This document shows positions 8,887-17,336 of a stretch of 64,000 nucleotides of DNA, piece by piece; position 1 is the first letter of the stretch, and each line of letters begins with the position of its first letter. The stretch is taken from contig NZ_FNCS01000004.1 in assembly GCF_900100665.1 (NCBI RefSeq), positions 124,001-188,000 of the forward strand, given 5' to 3'. Both the position numbers and the translations under genes were made by a program. Under the pieces are notes generated by a model. It did no database searches. It was not told where the DNA came from and saw only the letters and a list, made by a program, of their open reading frames with translations. The stretch comes from Pelagibacterium luteolum. Its GTDB lineage: Bacteria; Pseudomonadota; Alphaproteobacteria; Rhizobiales; Devosiaceae.

Positions 8887-10794
8887 TTACTGTGTGGGCT
8901 CTAGCTGGGTGAAGATATAGCGCGAGTTCGCCCAGTTCGTGACAGGATTGGCATAGGGCCGCTCCACCGCATCGGGAAAGCCGGTCCAGTAGCGTTCGGA
9001 ATATGCTGCGAACACGTTGTAGGACATCATCGGGATGATCGGCATTTCATCGACCATGAGACGGACGAAATCGTACCCGAGCTCAAGGTTTTCTTCCGTG
9101 CCGAATTCGGTGACCCGCATTTCATCGATGATCCTGTCCAGTTCGGGATGCTCGAAGCGCTGGAAGTTACGGGCCGGCTGACGTTCGCCGGGCGGGACAA
9201 TGAACTCGGAGTGCCAGCTGTCGAGGAAGAATGACAGATCCGGATCCCCACCCCAGGACTCGATGGTCCAGGACGTGACGGCTTCGAAATCACCAAGATT
9301 GAGTGTCGTACCGAAAATCACCGGGTCGACTTCTGCGGTGACGTTGACGCCGGCTTGGCTCCACTGCTGCGCAGCCATTGTGCCGAAGCGGTTGATGACG
9401 CCTGTCTCGGCGGTCTTGAGCGTGAACTCGAACCGTTCGCCATCTGGTTTGTACCAGTCATTGCCCTGCCGGGTGAAACCGGCATCTTCCAGAAGTTCAG
9501 CGGCGGCATCGAGATTTTGTCCCCACCAGCCATAACCGAAGGCCTGACGGATTTCGCTTTCATCGGTGGGTACGGCATCGCCGAACTGCGGGCGCACCAT
9601 TTCAGCGACCTGAAGTCCGACATCGGGGTCGTAGGGGTTGATGACAGATGAACCCGTGTCGAGCTCGTAGTCGATCAGCCACTCCTGAAGCGGAGCGTGG
9701 TAGTCTTGAAGATGCGTTCCGGTGGGCGGAATTGCGATCGGCGAAAGTGTTGCCGCACCGCGATACGAGGCCATCGAAATCTGCCGCGCATCGAGCATGA
9801 GCGCAAGCGCCCAGCGGACCCGACGATCCTGGAACAGCTCGTCCTGGTTGTTAAAGATGATGGCGGGCAGGGTGGGATCGGGATGGGCATAGGGAAATCC
9901 GGGGAACCAGCCGCGCGCCGTCTCGTCTTGATCGACCAGGCTGAACATGGCTTCTGGCGTCAGATCGTGGATCATATCCAGATTGCCGTTCACCATCTCG
10001 ATCAGGCGGTTGTCGATATTGGGGATCGAACGATAGATGATGTATTGCGGGCCGGGTTCGCCATATTCGGCCACCGATGTGCGCTCCCAATCCTCGCGCT
10101 TTTCCCAGATGTACCAGGCACCGTTCGGATCATGGGAGTGGAGCGTATAAGGACCAAGGCCAACCGGCGGATTGAACGCGTTGGCGGTCGGGTCCTCAGA
10201 CTGCTCGAAGATGTGCTTTGGCATGATCCAGGTCGCATTCCAGCGGACCGTGAACGTCGTATGGAACCGCGAATTGGGCTCGTTCAAATGGAAGACGACG
10301 GTATAGTCGTCGATGGCCTCTACGCTTTCCACGTTGCGATTGAGACCAGCCGCCGCGCCAAACGCGGAATTGCTCTTGAGGGTTTCAACCGTATAGACAA
10401 CGTCGGCCGAGGTAAATTCAACGCCATCCGACCAGTAGAGCCCCTCGCGAAGGCGCACCGTCATCTCGGTGAAGTCTTCATTGTACTCCCATTGATCGGA
10501 CGCCAGCGAATTGTAAAGAGACCCATCCAGCCCTGCATTGGGATCGATGTACCACAAAGTGTCCATCATCAATTGATGCAGACCGCTCGATTGGATGGCA
10601 CCTGCGCCAGCAACCCAAATGTTGAACCATTCGGGATTGGCAGCGGGATTTTCCGGGTTGTGAACGATCAGGGTCTGTTCCCGGGGGAATTCGGTGATCG
10701 GCGGCAGTTCCGCCACCGCGTCCTGCGCGACCGCCGCACTACTTGCCATTGCGGCAAGCGCGACAGAGCCCAGAAGCGTCTTCCAGCTTTTCAT
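8887..10794 (-). CDS. Family 5 extracellular solute-binding protein
   Basis: 635 aa periplasmic binding protein (SBP_bac_5). Signal peptide MKSWKTLLGSVALAAMASSA to about AVAQ; the mature domain carries typical family stretches (TVRLREGLYWSDGVEFTSADVVYTVE, MVNGNLDMIHDLTPEAM, RRVRWALALMLD). The length, greater than peptide-binding DppA (about 535), resembles oligosaccharide-binding members of this family. The start at 10794 is set by an upstream GGAGGA and the signal peptide. With the GH51 enzyme upstream it probably binds arabino-oligosaccharides (inference). The promoter region contains an operator-like motif shared with the arabinofuranosidase gene. Confidence 0.9.
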   Translation of the reverse strand: MKSWKTLLGSVALAAMASSAAVAQDAVAELPPITEFPREQTLIVHNPENPAANPEWFNIWVAGAGAIQSSGLHQLMMDTLWYIDPNAGLDGSLYNSLASDQWEYNEDFTEMTVRLREGLYWSDGVEFTSADVVYTVETLKSNSAFGAAAGLNRNVESVEAIDDYTVVFHLNEPNSRFHTTFTVRWNATWIMPKHIFEQSEDPTANAFNPPVGLGPYTLHSHDPNGAWYIWEKREDWERTSVAEYGEPGPQYIIYRSIPNIDNRLIEMVNGNLDMIHDLTPEAMFSLVDQDETARGWFPGFPYAHPDPTLPAIIFNNQDELFQDRRVRWALALMLDARQISMASYRGAATLSPIAIPPTGTHLQDYHAPLQEWLIDYELDTGSSVINPYDPDVGLQVAEMVRPQFGDAVPTDESEIRQAFGYGWWGQNLDAAAELLEDAGFTRQGNDWYKPDGERFEFTLKTAETGVINRFGTMAAQQWSQAGVNVTAEVDPVIFGTTLNLGDFEAVTSWTIESWGGDPDLSFFLDSWHSEFIVPPGERQPARNFQRFEHPELDRIIDEMRVTEFGTEENLELGYDFVRLMVDEMPIIPMMSYNVFAAYSERYWTGFPDAVERPYANPVTNWANSRYIFTQLEPTQ

Positions 10795-10877
10795 AGTCTC
10801 CTCCCTTGATGAAGAAGTGCTCCTCCGCACTTCATAATGCATGCTAACGCAGCATCAATATCTGTCAACACATTATA

Positions 10878-10902
10878 CGATATAAACCAGATATATGGAT
10901 AT
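10878..10902 (-). promoter_or_regulatory. Operator-like motif upstream of binding-protein gene
   Basis: Read on the minus strand, this site contains ATCCATATAT, two bases, GG, then TTTATATCG. The same arrangement (ATCCATATAT, two bases, GGA, TTTGTATCG) occurs upstream of the arabinofuranosidase gene at 12442-12468. It lies about 85-110 bp upstream of the binding-protein start in an AT-rich intergenic stretch. Probable binding site for the ArsR-type regulator at 12523-13452 (inference). Confidence 0.6.
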
Positions 10903-10916
10903 ATATGCCGGTACTT

Positions 10917-12428
10917 TTATCTGCCAAGCCGGATCATCTGGTACGAGTAAGGCGGCAATGATGCGGACAATTTTCCATCCTTGAGCTCCGCGCCATTTCC
11001 CTGCCGAGGGGCGACTTCGCTGGGGGCAGAGCGGGTATTTGACGCTTCCAGGTCATTATGCGTCATCACCTGATGGTCGATGACCTTGAGGCCCTCGAAC
11101 CCTTCAAGCGTCGCATCGATATCAATGCTTTCGTCGGGATGGCGGTTGACAGCAAACAGCGTAACGGTCCCGTCGGTCTCGTTATGGACTGCCGAAATGT
11201 CGACGTAGGACACGTCCGAATAGGCGTCGCTGTCGTAAGTCGGGCAATCGATGACCAGGTTCAACGCTGTGCCGCGCCCGAACCGCGACGCGAAGTAATA
11301 CGGATAATAGATCGTCTGCCGCCACGCCTCACCGCCACGTTCGGTCATGATGGGGGCGATCACATTCACGAGCTGCGCTATACAGGCGATCTTGACCACG
11401 TCGGCGCGCCTGATGAACGTGTTAATGACAAGCCCAACCTGCAGCACGTCCTCAAAATTATAAATGTCCTCGAGCAGCGCCGGCGCATGCGGCCATCCAT
11501 CGCCGCCTTCGAGAATCTGCCGGTCCTGCTGGCTTGAGTGATACCAGACATTCCATTCATCAAATGAAATATAGATGTCCTTTTTCGACCGCCGCTTGGC
11601 CTTGATGAATTGGATGACGCCGGCCACCGTGTCGATATAGGCTTCGAGCTTGTGCGTCAGGGCCAGGTAATTGCCTGTCTTTTTCTCATGATTGGCGAAG
11701 TACATGTGGAGCGAGATATAATCGACCACATCATAAGTGTGCTCGAGAACGGTCGCCTCCCAATCGGGATAGGTCGGCATGCCCGAATGGCTCGATCCGC
11801 ACACGACGAGTTCTAGCTTGGGATCGAATGCGCGGATCGCCTTCGCCGTTTCCGCCGCTAACCGCCCATATTCGGCGGCATCCTTGTGCCCGATCTGCCA
11901 GGGGCCATCCATCTCGTTACCAAGACACCAGAGCTTGACGTCCCAAGGCTCTTCCTTGCCGTTCTTTTTGCGCAGATCGCTCCAATAGGTGCCGCCGGGA
12001 TGGTTGACGTACTCGACGAAATTGCGAGCCGCGTCGAGGCCACGCGAGCCAAGATTGACGGCCAACATCATCTCGGTACCAACGCTTTCACACCAGTCGG
12101 CAAATTCGTGGATGCCCACTTCATTGCTCTCGGACGTGTGCCAGGCGAGATCGAGCCGTACAGGTCGATCCTCCTTGGGGCCGATTCCGTCTTCCCAATT
12201 GTAAGCAGAAACGAAATTGCCGCCCGGATACCGAACGACGGGCACGTCGAGCTCCTTCACGAGATCGATCACGTCCTTGCGCATGCCATTTTCATCGGCA
12301 GAGGGATGGTCCGGCTCGTAAATTCCCGAATAGATGGCGCGTCCGAGATGCTCGAGGAACGCGCCATAAATGCGCTCATCGATGTCGCTAATAGTAAAGT
12401 CGCGATGGATGGTGACCGTCGCCCGCAT
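10917..12428 (-). CDS. abfA: Alpha-L-arabinofuranosidase, GH51
   Basis: 503 aa, family-typical length. A TIM-barrel catalytic domain is followed by a C-terminal beta domain. The acid/base glutamate is E172 in CLGNEMDGPWQIG and the nucleophile E291 in ISFDEWNVWYH; RYPGGNFVSAYNWEDGIGP near residue 67 is another hallmark. No signal peptide, so it acts in the cytoplasm on imported oligosaccharides, releasing L-arabinose from arabinan or arabinoxylan fragments. The start at 12428 has GGAGGA upstream; seven extra residues are possible if 12449 is used. It is upstream of and co-oriented with the family-5 importer. Confidence 0.95.
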   Translation of the reverse strand: MRATVTIHRDFTISDIDERIYGAFLEHLGRAIYSGIYEPDHPSADENGMRKDVIDLVKELDVPVVRYPGGNFVSAYNWEDGIGPKEDRPVRLDLAWHTSESNEVGIHEFADWCESVGTEMMLAVNLGSRGLDAARNFVEYVNHPGGTYWSDLRKKNGKEEPWDVKLWCLGNEMDGPWQIGHKDAAEYGRLAAETAKAIRAFDPKLELVVCGSSHSGMPTYPDWEATVLEHTYDVVDYISLHMYFANHEKKTGNYLALTHKLEAYIDTVAGVIQFIKAKRRSKKDIYISFDEWNVWYHSSQQDRQILEGGDGWPHAPALLEDIYNFEDVLQVGLVINTFIRRADVVKIACIAQLVNVIAPIMTERGGEAWRQTIYYPYYFASRFGRGTALNLVIDCPTYDSDAYSDVSYVDISAVHNETDGTVTLFAVNRHPDESIDIDATLEGFEGLKVIDHQVMTHNDLEASNTRSAPSEVAPRQGNGAELKDGKLSASLPPYSYQMIRLGR

Positions 12429-12441
12429 ATCTTCCTCCCTT

Positions 12442-12468
12442 AAATCCATATATTCGGATTTGTATCGG
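12442..12468 (+). promoter_or_regulatory. Operator-like motif upstream of abfA
   Basis: Contains AAATCC and GGATTT as inverted arms and the core ATCCATATAT followed by GGA and TTTGTATCG. The core and the downstream TTTRTATCG match the site near 10878-10902, in the opposite orientation relative to the genes. It lies 14-40 bp upstream of the abfA start codon, a position compatible with repression. Confidence 0.6.
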
Positions 12469-12522
12469 AAAACATGATTGTTAAGCGCTGGCTTGTCAAC
12501 GCTTAGTCACATCGGACGGTGA

Positions 12523-13452
12523 TCAACGCGCTGTCAGGATCCGCATGATGATATCCTGATCGTAATTGCCAAAGCCACGGCCGAAAATATTGATCCCGCC
12601 GGGATGGCGCGCGTCTTCCCTAATGCCGATCCGCATGCGGATGGAGTGATGGGCGTTAAGGTCCAAGTCCTTGAGACTTATGGATGAAATTTTGACGCCA
12701 TCAACGAAGCTTCCGGTGCCGTTAACCCGGAATGTCTTGAGCTTGCCGTATTGCGATCCCTTGAGCTTCCACCAATCGGGGGTATAGACGCCGCGTTTGT
12801 CGCCGTAATCACCCGGCGAGGTCCAGGTGCCCACTTCGATGCCGTTGATCCACAGCGTGATATCGGACGGCCAATCGGCAGACGTTCCGGGCACTTCCGA
12901 TGACAATTCCATCGAAAATTCGATCGCCTCGACATCGCTATTGGCCAGCTTGGCATTGTTGGGGAACTGATATTCGACATGCCCGCGCGTGAACCACGCC
13001 AAGCCCGCGCGCATCCGTTCGGGGTCGAGAAAGGTGTCGGGTACGTCGAGCAAGCCGACAACACCGTCTGGCGTACACAGGCCGCACGGCGCGACAACGT
13101 CGCAATTGGTATAAAGCCCTAGCGGCATTGCGACTTCGATCTGCCCCCCGCGTGCCGGGGCGATGTCGTCCTTGAAAGCAACTAGGATTTCATCGAAATT
13201 GGAGTGGCAAATTTTCTGGTTGCCCTTGCGCGCCTTGAGCACATCCGAACGGATCAGATTTGCGTCTTCCAAAATCGAAACGTTCGCCGACACCGTAGAT
13301 TGCGGCAGCTCCAATATGCGAGCGATCTCATTGATGTTCTGGGACCCCGTGTCGTGAAGAAGCTTGAGAATTTTCACACGTACAGGCGAAGCCAACCCCC
13401 GCAGCACGTCAATTCCGTCCACGGGATCAACTACGAGAAAATTTCGAGCCAT
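12523..13452 (-). CDS. ArsR-type HTH regulator with large C-terminal sensor domain
   Basis: 309 aa. The N-terminal winged helix (about residues 12-90: LRGLASPVRVKILKLL, then LELPQSTVSANVSILEDANLI) is ArsR-like. ArsR proteins are usually near 100 aa; here some 200 residues follow. They include a cysteine group C117, C123, C126 (NCDVVAPCGLC) and a beta-rich, tryptophan- and glycine-rich region (DITLWINGIEVGTW, YTPDWWKLKG, GINIFGRGFGNYDQDI) that could be a carbohydrate-sensing jelly-roll-like fold. Position beside abfA and the importer suggests local control in response to arabino-oligosaccharides (inference). The sensor domain was not assigned to a named family. Confidence 0.75.
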   Translation of the reverse strand: MARNFLVVDPVDGIDVLRGLASPVRVKILKLLHDTGSQNINEIARILELPQSTVSANVSILEDANLIRSDVLKARKGNQKICHSNFDEILVAFKDDIAPARGGQIEVAMPLGLYTNCDVVAPCGLCTPDGVVGLLDVPDTFLDPERMRAGLAWFTRGHVEYQFPNNAKLANSDVEAIEFSMELSSEVPGTSADWPSDITLWINGIEVGTWTSPGDYGDKRGVYTPDWWKLKGSQYGKLKTFRVNGTGSFVDGVKISSISLKDLDLNAHHSIRMRIGIREDARHPGGINIFGRGFGNYDQDIIMRILTAR

Positions 13453-13624
13453 ACAAAGTCAGCCTTCAACATCGGTGTGCGAGCTGTATCAGGTTTTTGG
13501 ATAAAGTCCAATCGGACTGCTTGAGCCTGAAAATCGGCCTATACTACCCTGACCGTCAGCGAGGCTCAGTAAAATCCCAGTGCATATGACTGCGCTGGCG
13601 CGCCTTAGGGCTGGTCTGGGGAAA

Positions 13625-13714
13625 TGGCGGAGAGAGAGGGATTCGAACCCTCGAGACGGTTCCCCGCCTACACACTTTCCAGGCGTGCGCCTTCGACCAC
13701 TCGGCCACCTCTCC
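13625..13714 (-). tRNA. tRNA-Ser (GGA)
   Basis: Read on the minus strand it starts GGAGAGGTGGCCGAGTGG and ends TCTCTCTCCGCCA, with an encoded CCA at 13625-13627. The anticodon GGA is at 13678-13680 (TCC on the plus strand). A T-loop GGTTCGAATCC and the long variable arm of class II serine tRNAs are present; total 90 nt. No integrase or attachment-site duplication is visible near it. Confidence 0.95.
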
Positions 13715-13931
13715 GCATAGGGTGCCCGATTAGACGGGTTTGGGGGCTGTGCCAAGGGGGAGGGAAGGAAAAATTGAGATTTGGCGCATCTTTTCGCGCG
13801 TTGATGCATTGGACTGACATATGGCTCGACTGATTAATCACTTTACGATGTGGTCGTTGCTAACAGCCGGGGGCTGGTGGTATAATCGTGCTGCGAGGCG
13901 ATCGTCTCGTGGCGAGTAAAGAGTAGAGCGT

Positions 13932-14255
13932 ATGCGCGCGATTTTTAGAGTTCTCGGGGCCGCCATGCTGGCCCTTGCCCTTATCCTTCTGGTCGCCGAC
14001 GGCACAGCGATGCTGGCAGCCAATGGCTATGTCGCAACGCCCCTGGCCACGACGATCTCGAGCCTTCTGCCCGGCACCCTGGAATCGATCCAGATGTCTT
14101 TGCAGCAAAACATTCATCCGGTGTTCTGGGACCCGACGCTGACGACACTCTTGTCCTGGCCGGGCTGGGCGGTGATCGGCTTGATTGGCGTTCTGCTGGC
14201 CCTGCTCGGCCGTTCTCAGGCACGGCGCCAACTGGTCAGCATCGATCAGTTCTAG
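13932..14255 (+). CDS. Small hypothetical membrane protein
   Basis: 107 aa with two predicted transmembrane segments: an N-terminal one (VLGAAMLALALILLVADGTA) and a C-terminal one (WAVIGLIGVLLALLG), joined by a periplasmic or cytoplasmic loop of about 50 residues with HPVFWDPTL. It is followed by a basic tail (RSQARRQ). It resembles short conserved membrane proteins found in Hyphomicrobiales, but I do not recognise a function. It stands between the tRNA and a lipoprotein gene. Confidence 0.7.
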   Translation: MRAIFRVLGAAMLALALILLVADGTAMLAANGYVATPLATTISSLLPGTLESIQMSLQQNIHPVFWDPTLTTLLSWPGWAVIGLIGVLLALLGRSQARRQLVSIDQF

Positions 14256-14318
14256 GCGCGATCGAGGCGTTGCCTCGCAGGCAGGCTAACCGCTATGGTG
14301 ACGCGCGAGGTAAGCGTC

Positions 14319-14909
14319 ATGAAAAACCTGGGGTTACTGTGTCTGGTGCTGCTGGTCGGTGCGGTTCTGGCCGCCTGCGCGTCCCTGTCTGAAGAGCAGT
14401 GCCAGTCGGGCGATTGGCGCACCATCGGGTTTAGCGATGGCGCTGAGGGCCGGCCGGCCGGCTATGTGACCAATCACAGCGAGGCGTGCTCGGAATATGG
14501 CATCGTCGTGGATCAAGCACTTTATGGCGATGGTCGCGTCGATGGGCTTCGAACCTATTGCAGGCTGGCGAACGCCGAGCGGCAGGGCCGGTCGGGCGAG
14601 CGGTATTATGGTGTCTGCGAGGGAGAATTGGGTGTCGCGTTTGCGCGAGTGCTGGCCGCTGGCCAGGACGTTTATGAGGCGCGAGCGGATATCAATTCGC
14701 TTGAAAGCGAGATCGATAGCGCCAATAGCAGGCTGCGGCGTGAGGGGCTGACGCCCGAACAGGTCGCGCAGATTCAGCGCGATCTCTTCGGCTTAAGGCT
14801 TGATCGCCAGTCGCTGCAGCGCAGCTTGCGTCTGGCCGAAATGAGGTTGCAATCGACGCGGCGCAATGAGGAAATCCGCCTCGCCCGATTGGGAAGTGCG
14901 GGCTATTGA
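14319..14909 (+). CDS. DUF2799-type lipoprotein
   Basis: 196 aa. Lipoprotein signal with lipobox LAAC (about residues 17-20). The mature part has the DUF2799 pattern (CQSGDWRTIGFSDGAEGRP, then CRLANAERQGRSGERYYGVC) with paired cysteines. A long charged heptad-rich C-terminal region (about residues 125-190) is likely helical or coiled coil. GAGG precedes the start at 14319; an upstream start at 14295 would place eight residues ahead of the signal peptide. Function unknown; probably anchored in the outer or inner membrane on the periplasmic side. Confidence 0.82.
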   Translation: MKNLGLLCLVLLVGAVLAACASLSEEQCQSGDWRTIGFSDGAEGRPAGYVTNHSEACSEYGIVVDQALYGDGRVDGLRTYCRLANAERQGRSGERYYGVCEGELGVAFARVLAAGQDVYEARADINSLESEIDSANSRLRREGLTPEQVAQIQRDLFGLRLDRQSLQRSLRLAEMRLQSTRRNEEIRLARLGSAGY

Positions 14910-14910
14910 A

Positions 14911-14946
14911 AACGCGACCGGACTGGCCGGTCGCGCGTTAAAATTA
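14911..14946. terminator. Bidirectional hairpin terminator
   Basis: A perfect 9-bp stem CGCGACCGG / CCGGTCGCG (14913-14921 and 14927-14935) with a five-base loop lies between two convergent genes. An A-rich run precedes it and a run containing TTAAAATT follows, so it may act for both the DUF2799 gene and the peroxiredoxin gene. Confidence 0.7.
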
Positions 14947-14948
14947 AT

Positions 14949-15581
14949 CTAGAGACTGGGCTGTTTGACGATGCGCAGATAGGGGCGCACCTCGTTCCAG
15001 CCCTCGGGGAATTTTTCCTTGGCCTGCTCGTTGGAAACCGCCGGGACGATGATCACGTCCTCGCCATTCTTCCAGTTGACGGGCGTTGCGACCTGATGCT
15101 TGGCGGTCAATTGCAGGCTGTCGATAACCCGAAGGATCTCGTCGAAATTCCGGCCCGTGGAGGCGGGATATTCGAGCTTGAGCTTGACCTTCTTGTCCGG
15201 TCCGATGACGAAAACTGACCGCACGGTCAATGTGTTATCGGCATTGGGGTGGATCATGTCGTACTGCCGCGCAATCGAACCGTCGTCTGCGATCAGGGGG
15301 AAATTGAGCGCTGACCCCTGGGTGTCCTCGATGTCCTTGGCCCAGCCGGAATGTTCCTCGATCTTATCGACAGAAAGCCCTAAAACCTTGACGTCGCGCT
15401 TGTCGAATTCGGGTTTGAGCTTGGCTGTGTAGCCCAATTCGGTGGTGCAGACGGGGGTATAGTTCTTGGGGTGCGAAAACAGCACGGCCCAGTGACCGTC
15501 GATATAATCGTGAAAACGGATTTCGCCCTCAGTGGTCTGGGCGGTAAAATCTGGGGCGGTGTCGCCGAGAAGGATGGCCAT
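14949..15581 (-). CDS. 1-Cys peroxiredoxin (Prx6 type)
   Basis: 210 aa. Thioredoxin-fold peroxidase reducing hydrogen peroxide and organic or lipid peroxides. The peroxidatic cysteine C45 is in NYTPVCTTELG. The C-terminal Prx6 extension with VATPVNWKNGEDVIIVPAVS distinguishes it from 2-Cys AhpC enzymes. I prefer the start at 15581 (MAILLGDTAPDF) because AAGGAG is nine bases upstream; 15587 would add two residues. Monocistronic appearance, cytoplasmic. Confidence 0.93.
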   Translation of the reverse strand: MAILLGDTAPDFTAQTTEGEIRFHDYIDGHWAVLFSHPKNYTPVCTTELGYTAKLKPEFDKRDVKVLGLSVDKIEEHSGWAKDIEDTQGSALNFPLIADDGSIARQYDMIHPNADNTLTVRSVFVIGPDKKVKLKLEYPASTGRNFDEILRVIDSLQLTAKHQVATPVNWKNGEDVIIVPAVSNEQAKEKFPEGWNEVRPYLRIVKQPSL

Positions 15582-15755
15582 GGGCATAATCTCCTTTTTG
15601 CGTTGCACAGCGGAAACCCGCTGGCAGGAACGTCTGCCCCTAATATGGCCCCGATCGTTTTGCGATAAACCCTTGTAACGGGGAATGTTTTCACCAAACG
15701 AGCCGGTGATGCGCCATGCTATTCGCCAACCCGTGGAACGGGGAGCATGGGGCCA

Positions 15756-16019
15756 TTATCGATCGATATGGCCCAGGTCGCGCTCGGGATCGATGACGTC
15801 GCGCACCAGTTTCTTGAGCGCCTTGACGTCAGGGAAACCACCATCGCGCTTGCGTTCCCACGCCAGGCGGCCGTCGATGGTGATCGTGAAAATCCCGCCC
15901 GTGCCGGGGATAAGTGTCACGCCACCGAGTTCGGTGCCGAAGGTCGAGAGCAGCTCCTGTGCCATCCAGCCCGACCGCAAGAGCCAGTTGCATTGCGTGC
16001 AGTAGGTGATGACGATCAT
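15756..16019 (-). CDS. SelT/SelW/SelH (Rdx) family thioredoxin-like protein
   Basis: 87 aa. The N-terminal redox motif CTQC (C7, C10) in ITYCTQCNWLLR is the cysteine version of the eukaryotic selenoprotein W CxxU motif. The rest (GWMAQELLSTFGTELGGVTLIPGTGG, then WERKRDGGFPDVKALK) matches the Rdx family over its full usual length. The start at 16019 is chosen because family members begin just before the beta strand; the longer open frame to 16205 overlaps the divergent regulator gene. Probable small redox protein of unknown partner. Confidence 0.88.
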   Translation of the reverse strand: MIVITYCTQCNWLLRSGWMAQELLSTFGTELGGVTLIPGTGGIFTITIDGRLAWERKRDGGFPDVKALKKLVRDVIDPERDLGHIDR

Positions 16020-16176
16020 AGGCGCTGTTTGCGGCACGGGGATAACTTTATGCGCGTGGACGACGCAGTAAGCTTGCCCTGTTGCATCTCCGACCGCAAT
16101 CTCGGCACGCATCGTCCGGCTTTTCTTTTGGTCCCTCAATCGTATAACTAGGTCAAAGGGGGACAAGGGGAGAGCC

Positions 16177-17127
16177 ATGCCGCGCCAGGACAATTCGCGC
16201 ACCAAACTCGACGATGCCGCGCGGGCCGGCTGGCTCTATTATGTCGCGGGCAACACCCAGGACGAGATCGCAACCAAGCTCGGCGTGTCGCGCCAGAGCG
16301 CGCAACGTCTTGTTTCCCTTGCTATTTCCGAAAAGCTGATCAAGGTCCGGCTCGACCATCCAATCGCCGATTGTCTCGAATTGGCCGCGCGGCTCAAGGA
16401 GAAATTCGGCCTGCGGTTTGCCGAAATCGTGCCGTCGGACCCCGGCCATCCGGATGCGACATTGGGCGTGGCAGACGCGACGGCCGCCGAAATCGAAAAG
16501 GTTCTGGGCGCATCCGAGCCGATGATCATGGGCGTGGGGACAGGGCGCACGCTGAAGGCGGCAGTGGAACTGCTGCCCGAAATGGATTGTCCGCAACACA
16601 GAATCGTTTCACTGACCGGCAACATCGCCCCCGATGGTTCAGCGGCCTATTATAACGTGATCTTTTCCCTCGCGGATAAAGTAAAAGCGCCAAGTTTTCC
16701 AATGCCTTTGCCGGTTATTGCGGCGAGCGAGAAGGATAGGACGCTGCTGCACCAGCAGGTCGGAATCGAGAAAAATCTGGCGCTCGCGGCGGAGGCCGGG
16801 GTGTGGTTCGTGGGCATCGGCGACCTCGGTCCCAACGCGGCGCTTTATGAGGACGGGTTCCTGACGCGGGCCGAATTAAAGGCCCTGCAAAAGGCCGGTG
16901 CCGTGGGGGAATTACTGGGCTGGGCCTATGATTCTAAAGGGGAATTGGTCGCCGGCATGACCAATGAGCGTGTAGCTTCGGCGCCATTGCCATCGGCCCA
17001 TCCGGCCCTGGTGATTGCTGCTGCACGAGGGCTCAATAAGGTCGAAGCGATCGGGGCTGCGCTGCGGCGCGGGCTGGTCAATGGGCTTATAACCGACGAA
17101 GATACCGCGGCAAAACTCCTCGCATAA
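16177..17127 (+). CDS. SorC/DeoR-type sugar-binding transcriptional regulator
   Basis: 316 aa. N-terminal HTH (about residues 12-60: AGWLYYVAGNTQDEIATKLGVSRQSAQRLVSLA) and a C-terminal SorC sugar-binding domain with the NagB-like fold (IMGVGTGRTLKAAVELLP, VSLTGNIAPDGSA, GLNKVEAIGAALRRGLVNGLITDEDTA). Regulators of this kind respond to phosphorylated or free polyols. It is directly upstream of and co-oriented with the polyol importer and likely binds the inverted repeats at 17224-17311. Starts at 16177 with GGGGAG upstream. Confidence 0.9.
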   Translation: MPRQDNSRTKLDDAARAGWLYYVAGNTQDEIATKLGVSRQSAQRLVSLAISEKLIKVRLDHPIADCLELAARLKEKFGLRFAEIVPSDPGHPDATLGVADATAAEIEKVLGASEPMIMGVGTGRTLKAAVELLPEMDCPQHRIVSLTGNIAPDGSAAYYNVIFSLADKVKAPSFPMPLPVIAASEKDRTLLHQQVGIEKNLALAAEAGVWFVGIGDLGPNAALYEDGFLTRAELKALQKAGAVGELLGWAYDSKGELVAGMTNERVASAPLPSAHPALVIAAARGLNKVEAIGAALRRGLVNGLITDEDTAAKLLA

Positions 17128-17223
17128 CCCTCCATATATGGTTCGAGATCGGCGATTGTGCGCGTGATCGACGGCGCTATTCGACAGTTGGCGACGGTCT
17201 CGTGCAAAACCTCACTTCAATTT

Positions 17224-17311
17224 TGGGCAATTTCCCAACCCTTGAGCAAAAGGGTATTGACTTTTTGCATGCGGGAGTGAGTAATTGCCCATGCGTATAG
17301 CAAATGCTCAA
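17224..17311. promoter_or_regulatory. Promoter/operator region of the polyol operon
   Basis: Two pairs of interleaved inverted repeats: TGGGCAATT (17224-17232) with AATTGCCCA (17283-17291), and TTGAGCA (17242-17248) with TGCTCAA (17305-17311). A TTGACT at 17257-17262 lies between them and could be a -35 element. The last half-site is about 26 bp before the smoE start codon. The layout suits a tetrameric SorC regulator (inference). Confidence 0.6.
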
Positions 17312-17336
17312 TACGGAGCATGAGGGAGGATACCTT

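Noticed and set aside
9697-10809. Plus-strand open frame of 370 codons opposite the family-5 binding protein
   Set aside because: Shadow of the minus-strand gene; no family resemblance and no plausible ribosome binding site.
13625-13714. tRNA-Ser as an integration site for a genomic island
   Set aside because: No integrase, no direct duplication of the tRNA 3' end and no change in gene style on either side.
13489-13809. Minus-strand open frame across the tRNA gene
   Set aside because: It covers tRNA-Ser entirely and includes tRNA sequence in its translation.
17131-17143. CCATATATGG-like palindrome after the SorC gene as another copy of the arabinan operator
   Set aside because: Only the central ATATATGG core is shared; the GG and TTTRTATCG part is missing and it lies in the polyol locus.
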